Positions 16,214 to 26,200 of a DNA stretch of 64,000 nucleotides are shown piece after piece. The notes below the pieces were generated by a model. The model worked only from the letters and a program-made list of their open reading frames with translations. It was not told the origin of the DNA and did no database searches. Source of the stretch: Pelethousia sp034928145 (GTDB taxonomy: Bacteria; Bacillota; Clostridia; Christensenellales; CAG-138); the NCBI GenBank assembly GCA_034928145.1, contig JAYFPE010000026.1:1-64000 (forward strand), in the 5' to 3' direction. Position 1 is the first letter of the stretch; each line of letters opens with the position of its first letter. A program made the position numbers and the translations under genes.

Positions 16214-17518
16214 ATGAAACGACGTATGCTCATCGTGCTGCTGGCGCTGACGCTGGCGGCGGTGCCCTTTATCAGCGCTTGTACCAGCCAGCCCGCGGCC
16301 CAGCCTGCGGCCCCGGCGGAACCTGCCGTGGCCGGCGAACCGGCCCCTGCGGCAGCGGAACAGCCCGCGGCTGAAGCCGTGGAGCTTACCATGGGCTCCT
16401 GGCGCACGGACGACGTGGAGCAGATGAACAACCTCCTGGCCGCCTATAAAGAGGTAGCGCCCAATGTGACGATCGTCTTCCAGCCCACCAATCCCCCGGA
16501 TTACAATGCCACCTTGCGCTTACAGCTCGACAGCGGCACCGGCCCGGATCTGATGTATGCCCGTTCCTATGCCACCGGCCAAGAGCTCTTCGATGCCGGC
16601 TACTTTGCCGATTGCACGGATATCCCCGGCCTGATGGATAACTTTACCGCTTCCAACCTGGCCCCTTGGCAGATGCCGGATGGCAAAATGTTCGCCGTGC
16701 CTTTCGCGGCGGTCTCCCATGCTGTATACTATAATAAAGAGATCTTCGCCGCCCAGGGCCTGAGCATCCCCACCACCTGGGATGAGTTTATCACCGTATG
16801 CCAGAAGCTGAAGGATAGCGGCATTACCCCCCTTGCCAACGGCGTGGCCGATGAGTGGGACATCCTCGAGTGCTTCTTCCTTGGCATGCTGCCCAACTAT
16901 ATAGGCGGCGCGGATCAGCGGGTGCTCTATGAGAAGGGCGAAAAGAAGATCAACGACGAGAATTTTGTCAACGCCTACACGGATCTGGCGAAAGTGGCTC
17001 CCTTCCTGCCGGATGGCTTCGAGGCCGTCACCTATAACGATAGCCAGGTGCTCTTCAACACCCAGTCCGCGGCCATGTTCATGGATGGCTCCTGGACCTC
17101 CGGCGTCTATGCGGATGCTCCCTTCGAGTGGGGCGTGTTTGCGCTGCCCGCCCGCAACGCGGCGGATACAGCCGTCTGCTTCCACCCGGATATGGCCATC
17201 ACCATGAACGCCAACACCGCTCATCCCGAGGAGGCCAAGGCCTTCCTGGCATGGCTGTGCACAGAGGCGGGCGCGACCACCGCTTCTGAGAACCTGCCCG
17301 TGGGCTATTTCCCCATGATCAACTTCCCCATCCAGCTCGCGGATGCGCACGCCAATGAGTTCCTCTCCCTCAACGCCGGCAAGGAGACCGACGCGCGCTT
17401 CGTGTGGCCGGCCCTGATGGATCTCTACGCCCCCATGAACCAGGCGGTGATCCAGGTGCTCAAGGGCGAGGCCACCCCGCAGGCTGCCGCGGATAGCGTA
17501 GCGGCCCTGCTGCCCTAA
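16214..17518 (+). CDS. ABC sugar transporter substrate-binding lipoprotein
   Basis: The 434-residue protein has a lipoprotein signal ending FISAC, a Pro/Ala-rich spacer (about 22-55) and a family-1 extracellular solute-binding fold (MGSWRTDDVEQMNNLLAAYK; GTGPDLMYARSYAT; FMDGSWTSGVY). It should bind a sugar or short oligosaccharide outside the membrane and deliver it to the two permeases encoded next. The start at 16214 follows GGAGGAG. Linkage with nagA and nagB suggests an N-acetylglucosamine-containing ligand. Confidence 0.9.
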   Translation: MKRRMLIVLLALTLAAVPFISACTSQPAAQPAAPAEPAVAGEPAPAAAEQPAAEAVELTMGSWRTDDVEQMNNLLAAYKEVAPNVTIVFQPTNPPDYNATLRLQLDSGTGPDLMYARSYATGQELFDAGYFADCTDIPGLMDNFTASNLAPWQMPDGKMFAVPFAAVSHAVYYNKEIFAAQGLSIPTTWDEFITVCQKLKDSGITPLANGVADEWDILECFFLGMLPNYIGGADQRVLYEKGEKKINDENFVNAYTDLAKVAPFLPDGFEAVTYNDSQVLFNTQSAAMFMDGSWTSGVYADAPFEWGVFALPARNAADTAVCFHPDMAITMNANTAHPEEAKAFLAWLCTEAGATTASENLPVGYFPMINFPIQLADAHANEFLSLNAGKETDARFVWPALMDLYAPMNQAVIQVLKGEATPQAAADSVAALLP

Positions 17519-17621
17519 AACGGACCGACGGGCGGGGGAGAGCGGCTTACCGCTCTCCCCAAGCCCCTTGCATGCGGGCGGGCCTGCTCCGCCTCAGCCT
17601 TATATAGAGAGGTGACGATAA

Positions 17622-18560
17622 TTGAAAGCGCCTGCGATCATCGGGGGCGGGGCCCCCCTGCGGCGGCTGGAACCCAAGGCCGGCTACTGGGCCTGGTATC
17701 TGCTGCCCGCTCTCGCCTTTTATGTGGTTTTTATGGCCTACCCGCTTCTGGATTCCATCCGCCTGAGCCTGTATACGGGCAATGTGGGCAGCCGGGCCTT
17801 TGTGGGCTTCGATAATTTCCGGCGCCTTTTTACGGACCCGGAGCTTTCCCTCCGCTTTGGCAACGCCTTCAAAAACACCGCCGCCTTTTTTGTGATCCAC
17901 ATGCTGGTGCAGAATGTGCTGGGCATCATCTTTGCCGTGCTGCTCACCAACCCGCACATGCGGGGCCGAAAGCTGTATCAAACCATCATCTTCGTGCCCA
18001 CAACCTTTGCCGTGCTGGTAACGGGCTATTTGTGGAAGCTGCTGCTCAACCCCGTGTGGTCGAAGCCCTTCCTGGCGAGCCTCGGCTTGCAGGCCCTGGC
18101 CAAGCCCTGGTTGGGTACGGAAAGTACGGCGCTGATTTTCGTAGCGCTGGTCTCCTGTTGGCAGTGGATGGGCATACCCACGATGCTGTTCGTGGCCGCC
18201 CTGCGCAATATCAGCGAGGATATCTACGAGGCGGCGGATATCGACGGCGCTTCGCCCTGGCAGGTGTTCTGGCGGATCAAGCTACCGCTGCTAAAGCCCA
18301 TTATCGGCATGATCACTATCCTCACCTTTGTCAACAACTTCAACGCCTTCGATATCGTCTACGCCATGGAAAACGCCAATGGCGCGCCGGGTTACGCCAC
18401 GGATCTGATCGGCACGCTGTTTTACCGCCTGGGCATCGCCGGGCAGCATCCCATCGGCATACCGGACCCCGGCATGGGCGCGGCGGTGGCTACCCTCATG
18501 TTTATCATGCTGGCCGCCGTATCCTTCCTGATCCTTAAAAAAACGCAGACAAAGGAGTGA
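17622..18560 (+). CDS. ABC sugar transporter permease (MalF/UgpA type)
   Basis: The 312-residue protein has about six membrane segments and the ATPase-contact EAA loop EAADIDGASPWQVFWRIKLP near residues 206-225. The first reliable start is TTG at 17622, seven bases after AGAGGTGA. It pairs with the permease at 18565. No ATPase gene is in this locus, so the importer probably borrows a shared MsmX/UgpC-type ATPase encoded elsewhere, as is usual for this family. Confidence 0.9.
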   Translation: MKAPAIIGGGAPLRRLEPKAGYWAWYLLPALAFYVVFMAYPLLDSIRLSLYTGNVGSRAFVGFDNFRRLFTDPELSLRFGNAFKNTAAFFVIHMLVQNVLGIIFAVLLTNPHMRGRKLYQTIIFVPTTFAVLVTGYLWKLLLNPVWSKPFLASLGLQALAKPWLGTESTALIFVALVSCWQWMGIPTMLFVAALRNISEDIYEAADIDGASPWQVFWRIKLPLLKPIIGMITILTFVNNFNAFDIVYAMENANGAPGYATDLIGTLFYRLGIAGQHPIGIPDPGMGAAVATLMFIMLAAVSFLILKKTQTKE

Positions 18561-18564
18561 GCAA

Positions 18565-19407
18565 ATGAAAAGGCCCCACTCTCTTAAATTACAGCGGATG
18601 AGCCTTGGCTCCCACGCCGTGCTGATCATCTGGTCCGCCATTGTGGTGTTCCCGCTCTATATCATGATCATCAATTCCTTTAAGGACAGGCTGAGCATTT
18701 ACCAGAATACCTTTGGCCTGCCCGAGGTGTGGAATTTCTCCAATTATACCGATGTGCTCAAAAGCGGCGATTTCATGCGTTATTTCCTCAATAGCTTCAT
18801 CGCCGTTACCATATCCCTAGCCCTGGTAATGCTGCTGGGCACGCTGGCCTCCTATGCCTTGGCCCAATGGCGGGGCAGGTGGTCCACAGCCCTGCATTTT
18901 TTCTTCATGGCCGGCATGATGATGCCCATCAAGATCGCCTCCATCAAGCTGCTGGAGCTGGTGCGGGCGCTGAACCTGCTCAATTCCATTTGGGCGCTGG
19001 TGCCGATCTACGTGGCCATGGGCCTTCCTATCGCCGTATTCGTTCTCACCGAGTTCATCCGCCAGATACCCAGGGAATTGATGGAGGCCGCCCTGATCGA
19101 CGGCTGCGGCCGGCTGGGTATATTGGCCCGCATCATCACGCCGCTTTTGCGGCCTGCTCTGGCGACTGTAGCCATCTATAACCTGGTGCCCTTCTGGAAC
19201 GACCTATGGTTCCCGCTGGTCTTCATCTCCGATGAAAAATCCAAGACCCTGCTCCTGGGCGTGACCCGCCTCTTTGGCCAATACCAAACGGATTGGTCCA
19301 AGGTGCTGGCCGTTCTCACCCTCTCCTCGTTGCCCGTGCTGATTCTCTATCTGCTCTTTAGCAAGCAATTTATCAAGGGCATGACATCCGGGGCCGTTAA
19401 GGGATAG
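18565..19407 (+). CDS. ABC sugar transporter permease (MalG/UgpE type)
   Basis: The 280-residue membrane protein has the EAA loop MEAALIDGCGRLGILARIIT near residues 173-192 and ends in the basic KGMTSGAVKG typical of this subfamily. It begins four bases after the first permease gene, indicating co-translation, and is eight bases from cutC. Confidence 0.92.
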   Translation: MKRPHSLKLQRMSLGSHAVLIIWSAIVVFPLYIMIINSFKDRLSIYQNTFGLPEVWNFSNYTDVLKSGDFMRYFLNSFIAVTISLALVMLLGTLASYALAQWRGRWSTALHFFFMAGMMMPIKIASIKLLELVRALNLLNSIWALVPIYVAMGLPIAVFVLTEFIRQIPRELMEAALIDGCGRLGILARIITPLLRPALATVAIYNLVPFWNDLWFPLVFISDEKSKTLLLGVTRLFGQYQTDWSKVLAVLTLSSLPVLILYLLFSKQFIKGMTSGAVKG

Positions 19408-19414
19408 GGCTTAT

Positions 19415-20194
19415 ATGAAGAAAATCCTGCTGGAAGCCTGCTGCGGCGGCGCGGCGGATGTTTTTGCCGCCAAGTCCGCCGGGGCGGATCGGGCCGAGCT
19501 GAGCGCGGCCCTGGCGTTGGGCGGGCTGACCCCCAGCCTGGGCGCTATGGAGCTGGCCGCAAAGGCCGGTTTGCCGATCATCGCGATGGTACGCCCCAGA
19601 AGCGGCGGTTTCTGCTATAATGAATATGAATTTCAAACCATGTGCCGGGACGCCGAGGCCTTGCTTGCCGCCGGCGCGGCGGGCGTTGCCTTTGGCATTT
19701 TGCTGGCGGATGGCCGGGTGGATGAAAAGCGCTGCGCCGCGCTTTTGCGCCATATCGGGGATCGGCAGAGCGTATTCCACCGCGCCTTTGACGTAACGCC
19801 GGATTGGCGTGAGGCGATGGATCGTCTCTGCGGCCTCGGCGTCACGCACATCCTCACCAGCGGCCAGGCCCCGAGCGCTTTAGAAGGTGCACAAACCCTA
19901 GCGCATATGATAGAATATGCTGGTGGGCGCATCGAGATATTGCCCGGCGGCGGCATCCGCACGCACAATGCAGCCGAACTGATCCATAAAACCGGCTGCG
20001 ATCAGTTGCATGCCTCCCTTTCCGCCACCTGCGCCGATCCGTCCATACCTGCGAGTTCCGCCATCCGTTTCGGCGGCCACGGCCTTTCGGCCGAGAACCT
20101 CTACACGCACCTGGATGCGGCGAGCTTTCAATCTTTGGTGAATCTGTTGCAAACGGAGATATCCTTATGCGATATGCGATCGGAATCGATTTAG
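19415..20194 (+). CDS. cutC: CutC family protein
   Basis: The 259-residue TIM-barrel protein shows the CutC hallmarks LEACCGGAADVFAA at the start and MVRPRSGGFCYNEYEF near residues 58-73. CutC was named for copper tolerance, but that role is disputed and the family often lies in sugar loci. Here it sits between a sugar importer and amino-sugar enzymes, which favours a carbohydrate role. Its 3' end overlaps the ROK kinase gene by 28 bases in another frame. Confidence 0.85.
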   Translation: MKKILLEACCGGAADVFAAKSAGADRAELSAALALGGLTPSLGAMELAAKAGLPIIAMVRPRSGGFCYNEYEFQTMCRDAEALLAAGAAGVAFGILLADGRVDEKRCAALLRHIGDRQSVFHRAFDVTPDWREAMDRLCGLGVTHILTSGQAPSALEGAQTLAHMIEYAGGRIEILPGGGIRTHNAAELIHKTGCDQLHASLSATCADPSIPASSAIRFGGHGLSAENLYTHLDAASFQSLVNLLQTEISLCDMRSESI

Positions 20195-21186
20195 GCGGCA
20201 CCAATATCGCCGCGGGTCTGGTAGACGAGGGCTACCGGATTGTGGCGCGCCGCAGCGTAAAAACCAACCCGCCTCGCAGCGCCGATGCGCTTTGTGAGGA
20301 TATGGCGGGCCTTTGCGCGGGCCTGGCTGCGCAGGCCGGACTTGCCTTGCAGGATATATCCTGCGTGGGTGTGGGCACGGCGGGCCTCGTTTGGAACGGC
20401 GAGATCGAAAACGCCAGCAACCTCGGCCTGCGCCATGCGCCTATCGCCGCGCTTTTGCACGGCCTCACCGGTCTGCCCGTTTACCTGGAGAACGACGCCA
20501 AAGCCGCCGTTTTTGGCGAATACATTGCAGGCAGCGGATCCGCCTGCCATTCCATGGTGCTGATGACCATCGGCACGGGCATCGGCACAGGCATGGTGCT
20601 GGAGGGCAGGATATACGCCGGCTTTAACGGCGCTGCCGCGGAGCTGGGCCACACCATATTGGTGCCGGCGGGCAGGCCGTGTTCCTGCGCGAAGCGGGGC
20701 TGTTTTGAGACTTACTGCTCGGCCACCGGCCTGGCCGTGAGCGCCCGCGAGGCCATGGCGGCGCACCCCGAGAGCCTGCTTTGGGCCCTCTGCGAGGGCG
20801 AAGCGGCCAAGGTGCGGGCACAAATGGTTTTTATTGCCGGGGAAATGGGGGATGCGGCAGCTGCGGCTGTACTCGAGCAATACCTCGATTACCTGGCTAT
20901 CGGCGTGGCCAATACCATCAACCTTTTGCAGCCGGAGGTTTTTTGCATTGGCGGCGGGGTATCCATGCAAGGGGATGCCCTGCTTTTGCCCCTGCGGCAA
21001 CGGGTGGAGGCATTATCCTTTGCGGGCAGCAACGGCCTGCGCACCCGGTTGGTGCTGGCCAGCCTAGGCAATGACGCGGGCATCATCGGCGCGGCCATGC
21101 TGGGGATCATGGGTCAAAGGCCGGCTGGGGCGGCGACGAAAACCAATCCGGCCGGAAACTATATGGATAAGGAGAAAGTACTATGA
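20167..21186 (+). CDS. ROK family sugar kinase
   Basis: The 339-residue protein begins with the phosphate-binding motif GIDLGGTNIAAGLVD (6-20). It also has LENDAKAAVFGEY with the catalytic Asp, TIGTGIGTGMVLEG, and the ROK zinc motif (GHT...CSCAKRGCFE near residues 158-180). There is no DNA-binding domain. It should phosphorylate a sugar imported unphosphorylated by the neighbouring ABC transporter. With nagA and nagB downstream, GlcNAc kinase is the natural reading, with glucokinase the alternative. It overlaps nagB by four bases. Confidence 0.88.
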   Translation: MRYAIGIDLGGTNIAAGLVDEGYRIVARRSVKTNPPRSADALCEDMAGLCAGLAAQAGLALQDISCVGVGTAGLVWNGEIENASNLGLRHAPIAALLHGLTGLPVYLENDAKAAVFGEYIAGSGSACHSMVLMTIGTGIGTGMVLEGRIYAGFNGAAAELGHTILVPAGRPCSCAKRGCFETYCSATGLAVSAREAMAAHPESLLWALCEGEAAKVRAQMVFIAGEMGDAAAAAVLEQYLDYLAIGVANTINLLQPEVFCIGGGVSMQGDALLLPLRQRVEALSFAGSNGLRTRLVLASLGNDAGIIGAAMLGIMGQRPAGAATKTNPAGNYMDKEKVL

Positions 21187-21935
21187 GGATCTACTGCGCC
21201 AAAGATTATGAGGGGATGAGCCGCCGCGCGGCGAATATCATCGCCGCCCATGTGGTAATCAACCCGGCTTGCGTGCTGGGCCTGGCCACCGGCTCTACGC
21301 CCATAGGCGCTTACCAGGAGCTGAGCCGCCGTTATGCACAAGGGGATTTGAGCTTTAGCCGGGTGCGCACGGTCAACCTCGACGAATACGTGGGCCTGGG
21401 GCCGGAACACCCCCAGAGCTACCGCTATTTCATGCGAAAGCATCTTTTCGGGCAGATCGATATCCCGCCCGCCAATACCCATTTACCCAATGGCCTCGCG
21501 CCGGATGCGGAGGCGGAGTGCAGCCGCTACGACCGGCTGATTCAGGAGCTGGGCGGCATTGATTTGCAGCTTTTGGGCATTGGGCACAACGGGCACATTG
21601 GCTTCAACGAGCCGGATCAGGCCTTTGCGCTGGAAACGCATCCGGTAGGGTTGGCGCAAAGGACCATCGAGGCCAACGCCCGCTTCTTTTCCACGGAAGC
21701 CGAAGTGCCGCGCGCCGCCTATACCATGGGCATCAAAACCATCATGCAGGCCCGCTCCATTCTGGTGGTTGTCAGCGGGGCGGAAAAGGCGGATATCGCC
21801 TATCGCGCCTTCCTAGGCCCCGTCACGCCGCAAGTGCCGGCTTCGATCTTGCAGATGCACCCCGATGTGACCCTTTGCGGCGATCTGGCAGCGCTTTCCA
21901 AGCTGGTGGAAGCGGGGGCGGAAGTGTGCGGATAA
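21183..21935 (+). CDS. nagB: Glucosamine-6-phosphate deaminase
   Basis: NagB converts glucosamine-6-phosphate to fructose-6-phosphate and ammonia. The 250-residue protein has LATGSTPIGAY, NLDEYVGL with the catalytic Asp, and GIGHNGHIGFNEP with the active-site His and Glu. Its start overlaps the kinase stop (ATGA) and its end overlaps nagA by ten bases, so the three enzymes are translationally linked. Confidence 0.96.
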   Translation: MRIYCAKDYEGMSRRAANIIAAHVVINPACVLGLATGSTPIGAYQELSRRYAQGDLSFSRVRTVNLDEYVGLGPEHPQSYRYFMRKHLFGQIDIPPANTHLPNGLAPDAEAECSRYDRLIQELGGIDLQLLGIGHNGHIGFNEPDQAFALETHPVGLAQRTIEANARFFSTEAEVPRAAYTMGIKTIMQARSILVVVSGAEKADIAYRAFLGPVTPQVPASILQMHPDVTLCGDLAALSKLVEAGAEVCG

Positions 21936-23059
21936 CCGGTGCGCGGGTCTTTGACTTGGCGCGGGGCTTTGTGGAGCGGCCTGTGCATATAACGGATGGC
22001 CGCATCGCGGAAGCCGGGGAAGGCCCCGCCTACCAGGCCGCGGGCTGCACTATCATCCCCGGATTGATCGACCTGCATTTTCACGGCTGCATGGGCGCGG
22101 ATTTCAGCGACGGCAGCGAGCAGGGCCTAAGGGCCATCGCCGCCTACCAGCTATCCCGGGGCGTAACGCAAATCTGTCCGGCCGGCATGACGCTGCCCGA
22201 GGCGGATCTGATTGAGATGTGCCGCGCGGCTGCGGCCTACCGCAGGGAGGACCCACCCGGGGCCAAGCTTTGCGGCATCCACCTGGAAGGCCCCTTTTTA
22301 AGCGCGGCGAAGAAGGGCGCGCAGCGGGGAGATTGGTTGCATCTGCCGGATTGGACTCTGGTCGAGCGCCTGCAAGCGGAGAGCCAAGGGCTTTGCAAAC
22401 TGGTTTCCCTGGCCCCTGAGTTGCTCGGCGCACTGGAGTTCATTGCCAAAGCAAAGGACCATATCCGCGTATCTCTAGCCCATACCGAGGCGGATTATGA
22501 TACGGCCCTGGCGGCTTTCCAAGCCGGGGCGAGCCATGTGACGCACCTGTTCAACGCCATGCCCCCCTTTGCCCACCGGGCGCCGGGGGTGGTAGGCGCT
22601 GCCGCGGATTCGCCAAATTGCATGGTGGAGCTGATCGTGGACGGCGTGCATCTGCACCCGGCCATGGTACGGGCCGCCTTCAAAATATTCGGCCCGGAGC
22701 GGGTGATCCTGGTGAGCGATAGCATGCGCGCAACGGGCATGCCGGATGGAGATTATTCCCTGGGCGGCCAAGCCGTGCGGGTGCGGGGCAATAAACCCCT
22801 GCTGCCGGATGGCACGCTGGCCGGCTCGGCAACCGACCTGATGGGCTGTGTGCTTTGCGCCGTATCCATGGGGATCCCCCTGGAAAACGCCGTACGCTGC
22901 GCCGCGTACAACCCGGCCAGGGCGCTGGGCCTTGAGGACAAGGCGGGCTCTTTGGAAAGCGGCAAGCAGGCCGATCTGGTGGCGCTGGATCAAAACCTGC
23001 AAATCAAGGCCGTGATTCAGGCCGGCCGGTTCGTACAAGGGGAATTACCACCTGCCTGA
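21926..23059 (+). CDS. nagA: N-acetylglucosamine-6-phosphate deacetylase
   Basis: NagA removes acetate from GlcNAc-6-phosphate ahead of NagB. The 377-residue amidohydrolase shows GLIDLHFHG (metal His pair), HLEGPFLS (metal Glu), SLAHTEADY, VTHLFNAMPP, IVDGVHLHP and the catalytic Asp in LVSDSM. The start is taken as GTG at 21926, which overlaps the nagB end, because the protein then begins VRITGARVF as in relatives; the frame is open further upstream only inside nagB. Confidence 0.93.
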   Translation: MRITGARVFDLARGFVERPVHITDGRIAEAGEGPAYQAAGCTIIPGLIDLHFHGCMGADFSDGSEQGLRAIAAYQLSRGVTQICPAGMTLPEADLIEMCRAAAAYRREDPPGAKLCGIHLEGPFLSAAKKGAQRGDWLHLPDWTLVERLQAESQGLCKLVSLAPELLGALEFIAKAKDHIRVSLAHTEADYDTALAAFQAGASHVTHLFNAMPPFAHRAPGVVGAAADSPNCMVELIVDGVHLHPAMVRAAFKIFGPERVILVSDSMRATGMPDGDYSLGGQAVRVRGNKPLLPDGTLAGSATDLMGCVLCAVSMGIPLENAVRCAAYNPARALGLEDKAGSLESGKQADLVALDQNLQIKAVIQAGRFVQGELPPA

Positions 23060-23079
23060 CGCGTTGTTTAGACCCGATA

Positions 23080-23104
23080 AAAGCCGCTCAAGGGCGGCTT
23101 TTTG
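23080..23104 (+). terminator. Terminator of the amino-sugar operon
   Basis: AAAGCCGC, TCAAG loop and GGCGGCTTTTT follow nagA directly. Confidence 0.87.
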
Positions 23105-23128
23105 CGTGCGCGCGGCGGTAATTATTTC

Positions 23129-23157
23129 TTGTCAGGAATTGTCAGATATCGTATAAT
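23129..23157 (+). promoter_or_regulatory. Promoter of the GGDEF-EAL gene
   Basis: TTGTCA and TATAAT are separated by 17 bases, about 100 bases before the start codon at 23257. Confidence 0.85.
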
Positions 23158-23187
23158 TAATATCAAATAAAAAATGGCATATGCTGC

Positions 23188-23237
23188 GCACGCTGAAGGG
23201 ACAAAGAGCGGCCGGCCTTTAAAAAGGCAGAGTGTGC
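23188..23237 (+). other. Hairpin in the 5' leader of the GGDEF-EAL gene
   Basis: GCACGCT and AGTGTGC close an outer stem around an inner GCCTTT/AAAGGC hairpin (23215-23228). It does not show the conserved bases I know for c-di-GMP-I or c-di-GMP-II riboswitches. Confidence 0.35.
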
Positions 23238-23256
23238 AAAAATCGAAAGGCGCAAG

Positions 23257-26200
23257 ATGAACGGGGCAATATGGGATAGCATTTTGGATATGCTGAAGAA
23301 TATATGGAGCAACCTCCCCGTGTATTTCCTGCTAGCCGCTGTTTGCGTTTTGGCCATTGTGTTCCATCGCCGGGCGAAGGGCGCGGACGATATGCGCGCC
23401 ATGCTCTATACGGATGGGCTTACGGGTTATGCGAGCTACAAGTCCCTGCGCGAGGCTGCGCCAAGGCTGCTGGGTAAGGAACCGGCGCGCTATGCCCTGG
23501 TGTATATTGACATGCACCAATTCAAATATATAAACGACACCCTGGGTTATTCGGCGGGGGATGAGATCCTCATCGCTATCTCCCACACATTGGCCGCCTT
23601 TGCAGGGCCGGATGAACGTTTTGCCCGGGTCTATGCCGATAAGTTCGTGTTGCTGCTCAAAAGCGCTGGGCAGGAAGCGCTCCTGCACCGCTTGGAGGAG
23701 CTTTCCGGCCAATTGAGCAAGCTGCGCGGCGGCAAATTCGCCGGCGTTAACTTCGTTTTCAACTGCGGCGTTTATAGGCTAGGCAAGGAGGACTGCGATA
23801 TCGACACGGCCTATGACCGGGCAAACTACGCTAAGGGCGCCGTGCAAAACAGCTTTTCCACCACCTTCGTCTTTTACGACGAGTTGATCCGCGACCGCAT
23901 CATGGGCGAAAAGTGGCTGGAAAGCAACATGCAGCCAGCCCTGCAAAAGGGGGAGTTCATCCCCTATTACCAGCCTAAGGTAAATGTGATCACGGGCTCT
24001 GTGGTGGGCGCGGAGGCCCTGGCTCGCTGGAACCACCCCGAGCGCGGCCTGCTTTTGCCCGCGGAATTCATCCCGTTTTTCGAGAAGAACGGCTTCGTCG
24101 TGCATGTGGATCTTGCCATCTTCACGGCTGCCTGCCAATTTCTGCGGGCGCGGATGGATTGTGGGAAAACGGCCGTTCCCGTTTCCGTGAATTTCTCCCG
24201 CAGGCATATTATGGACCCGGATTTTTCGGATACGCTCAAGGCGATCGCGGATCAATTCTCCATCCCCTGCCGCCTGCTTGAGATCGAGATCACGGAAACC
24301 GTGGCCATGGACGACCTGGATAAGGCGGTGGCCGTTGTGGAATCGCTGAAAAAGCACGGCTTCCTCATTTCGATAGACGATTACGGCACAGGCTATTCCT
24401 CCATCTCGTTTTTGCAAAAGCTACCGCTGGATGTGCTTAAAATGGATAAGATCTTTGTGGATAACGCCATGCAGCACAAAAAGGCGCGGGATATCATGCG
24501 CCATCTGGTCACGGCCGTGCGGGACAATATGATCCACGTCCTTTGCGAGGGTATCGAAACGCCGGAGCAGCGGGATTTCATCGTGGCGCAGAACTGTATC
24601 TTCGCCCAGGGCAACCTTTTCGCAGCGCCGCTCGAGCGCGCGGATTTTGAGCGCTATCTCGAAGCGGCCGGGGGCGCGGCCTATGAAAACGTGGATTACG
24701 TTCCCGCCAGCAAGTTTGAAACCTACCTGCGCGCCAGCGCCGGGGATTTTATCGACCGCACTATGCCGGGTTGGATCTTGGGCTGCTATGCGGAGCCGGA
24801 TTATCCCGTGTTCTACATCAGCGCCCATATGCTCTCCCTTCTTGGTTATAGCGAGGCCGAGTTCATGCACGCAACAGAAGGCCGCTTCAGCGCATGCATG
24901 CATCCGGACGACCTGGCGCGTGTTGTCCGCGCCACAGAGGACTGCGGCTTTGGCCAGGAGTATTCGGCTCAATATCGCGTTCGCAAAAAGGATGGCGGCT
25001 ATATTTGGGTGCGGGATATTGGCAAACGGATTCAGGCGGAGGGCGGCAGGGATGCGCTGCTGAGCGTCTGCTCGGATATCACCGACGCGGTGGCCTTGCG
25101 CGAGGAGCGGGAGGATCTGATCAGCGCGCTGCCCGGCGGGGTATGCAGCCTGCTGTGCGCGCCGGGCGGGCCCATCCTGCTGTCCGCCACGCAGGGATTT
25201 TACGAACTCATCGGCCGCACGCAGGAGGAGATGGAGGCTCTGAACAACCGGTTTTTCGCCATTGTGCACGCGGCGGATCTGCCGGGCATTAAAAAAACCA
25301 TCCGCCGCGTGACTAGCGGCGAACCCGCTTCCATCCAATGTGCCTTCCGCGTCCTCGACCGGGAGGGCGGCGTGCATTGGCTGTCTTTCCGGGGCGCGGC
25401 GCGCGACGCCGACGAAAAGCGTACCATAACTGCTACCTGTTATAACATCGATGGGGAAATGCGCGCCCGGCAGGATGCGGAGTTGGTGAACGCCAAACTG
25501 GAGCTGGCCCTGATCCTTTCCGACCACGCCGTTTTCGAATACGACCTCAATACGCGGGCCATCTATGAGCAGAGCGGCCTGCAGGAGCTGTTCTCGATTG
25601 CCGTGCAAACGGAGAATGTGCCGGATAGCCTGATCGAAAGCGGCCTCGTCCACCCGGATGACGTGCCCGCCTTTCGTGAGAAATACCAGCGGATCGCCGC
25701 CGGGGAACCGCATGCTTCCTGCGAAGTGCGCATGCGTAGCTCGAAAACGCCGGATGGCACGCCCTATGCATGGATGCGCACTACCTTTAGCGCCATTTAC
25801 GACGAGGGCGGCCGCGCTATGCGGGCCGTGGGCATTGTAGAAAACATCGATCGGGATAAGCGCATGGCGCAGGCGTTCGCCCAGGATGGGCAATACCGGG
25901 AGGCCCTAATCGCCTCCTCCATGCTCGCTTACGACGTAAACTTGACCCGGGATGCCGTGGCCCGTATCTCCGGTTCGAGAGCAAAACATGTCATGAGTCT
26001 CGTGGGCCGGCTGGGCGAGTCGCAGACCTATTCTGATTTCCTGCACTCGGCTGTGGAGACGATCATCGCCCCGGAAGACCGGCGGCGCTTCCTTAGGGAT
26101 ATGAGCCTTGAGAACCTGCGCAAGCTTTACGGTGGCGGCGTTAACGAGCACGAATACGAATATCGCCGCATTACGCGGGCGGGCGGAAAGGCATGGACGG

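Noticed and set aside
24421..25893. 490-codon frame antisense to the GGDEF-EAL gene
   Set aside because: Shadow of a gene with clear domains on the plus strand.
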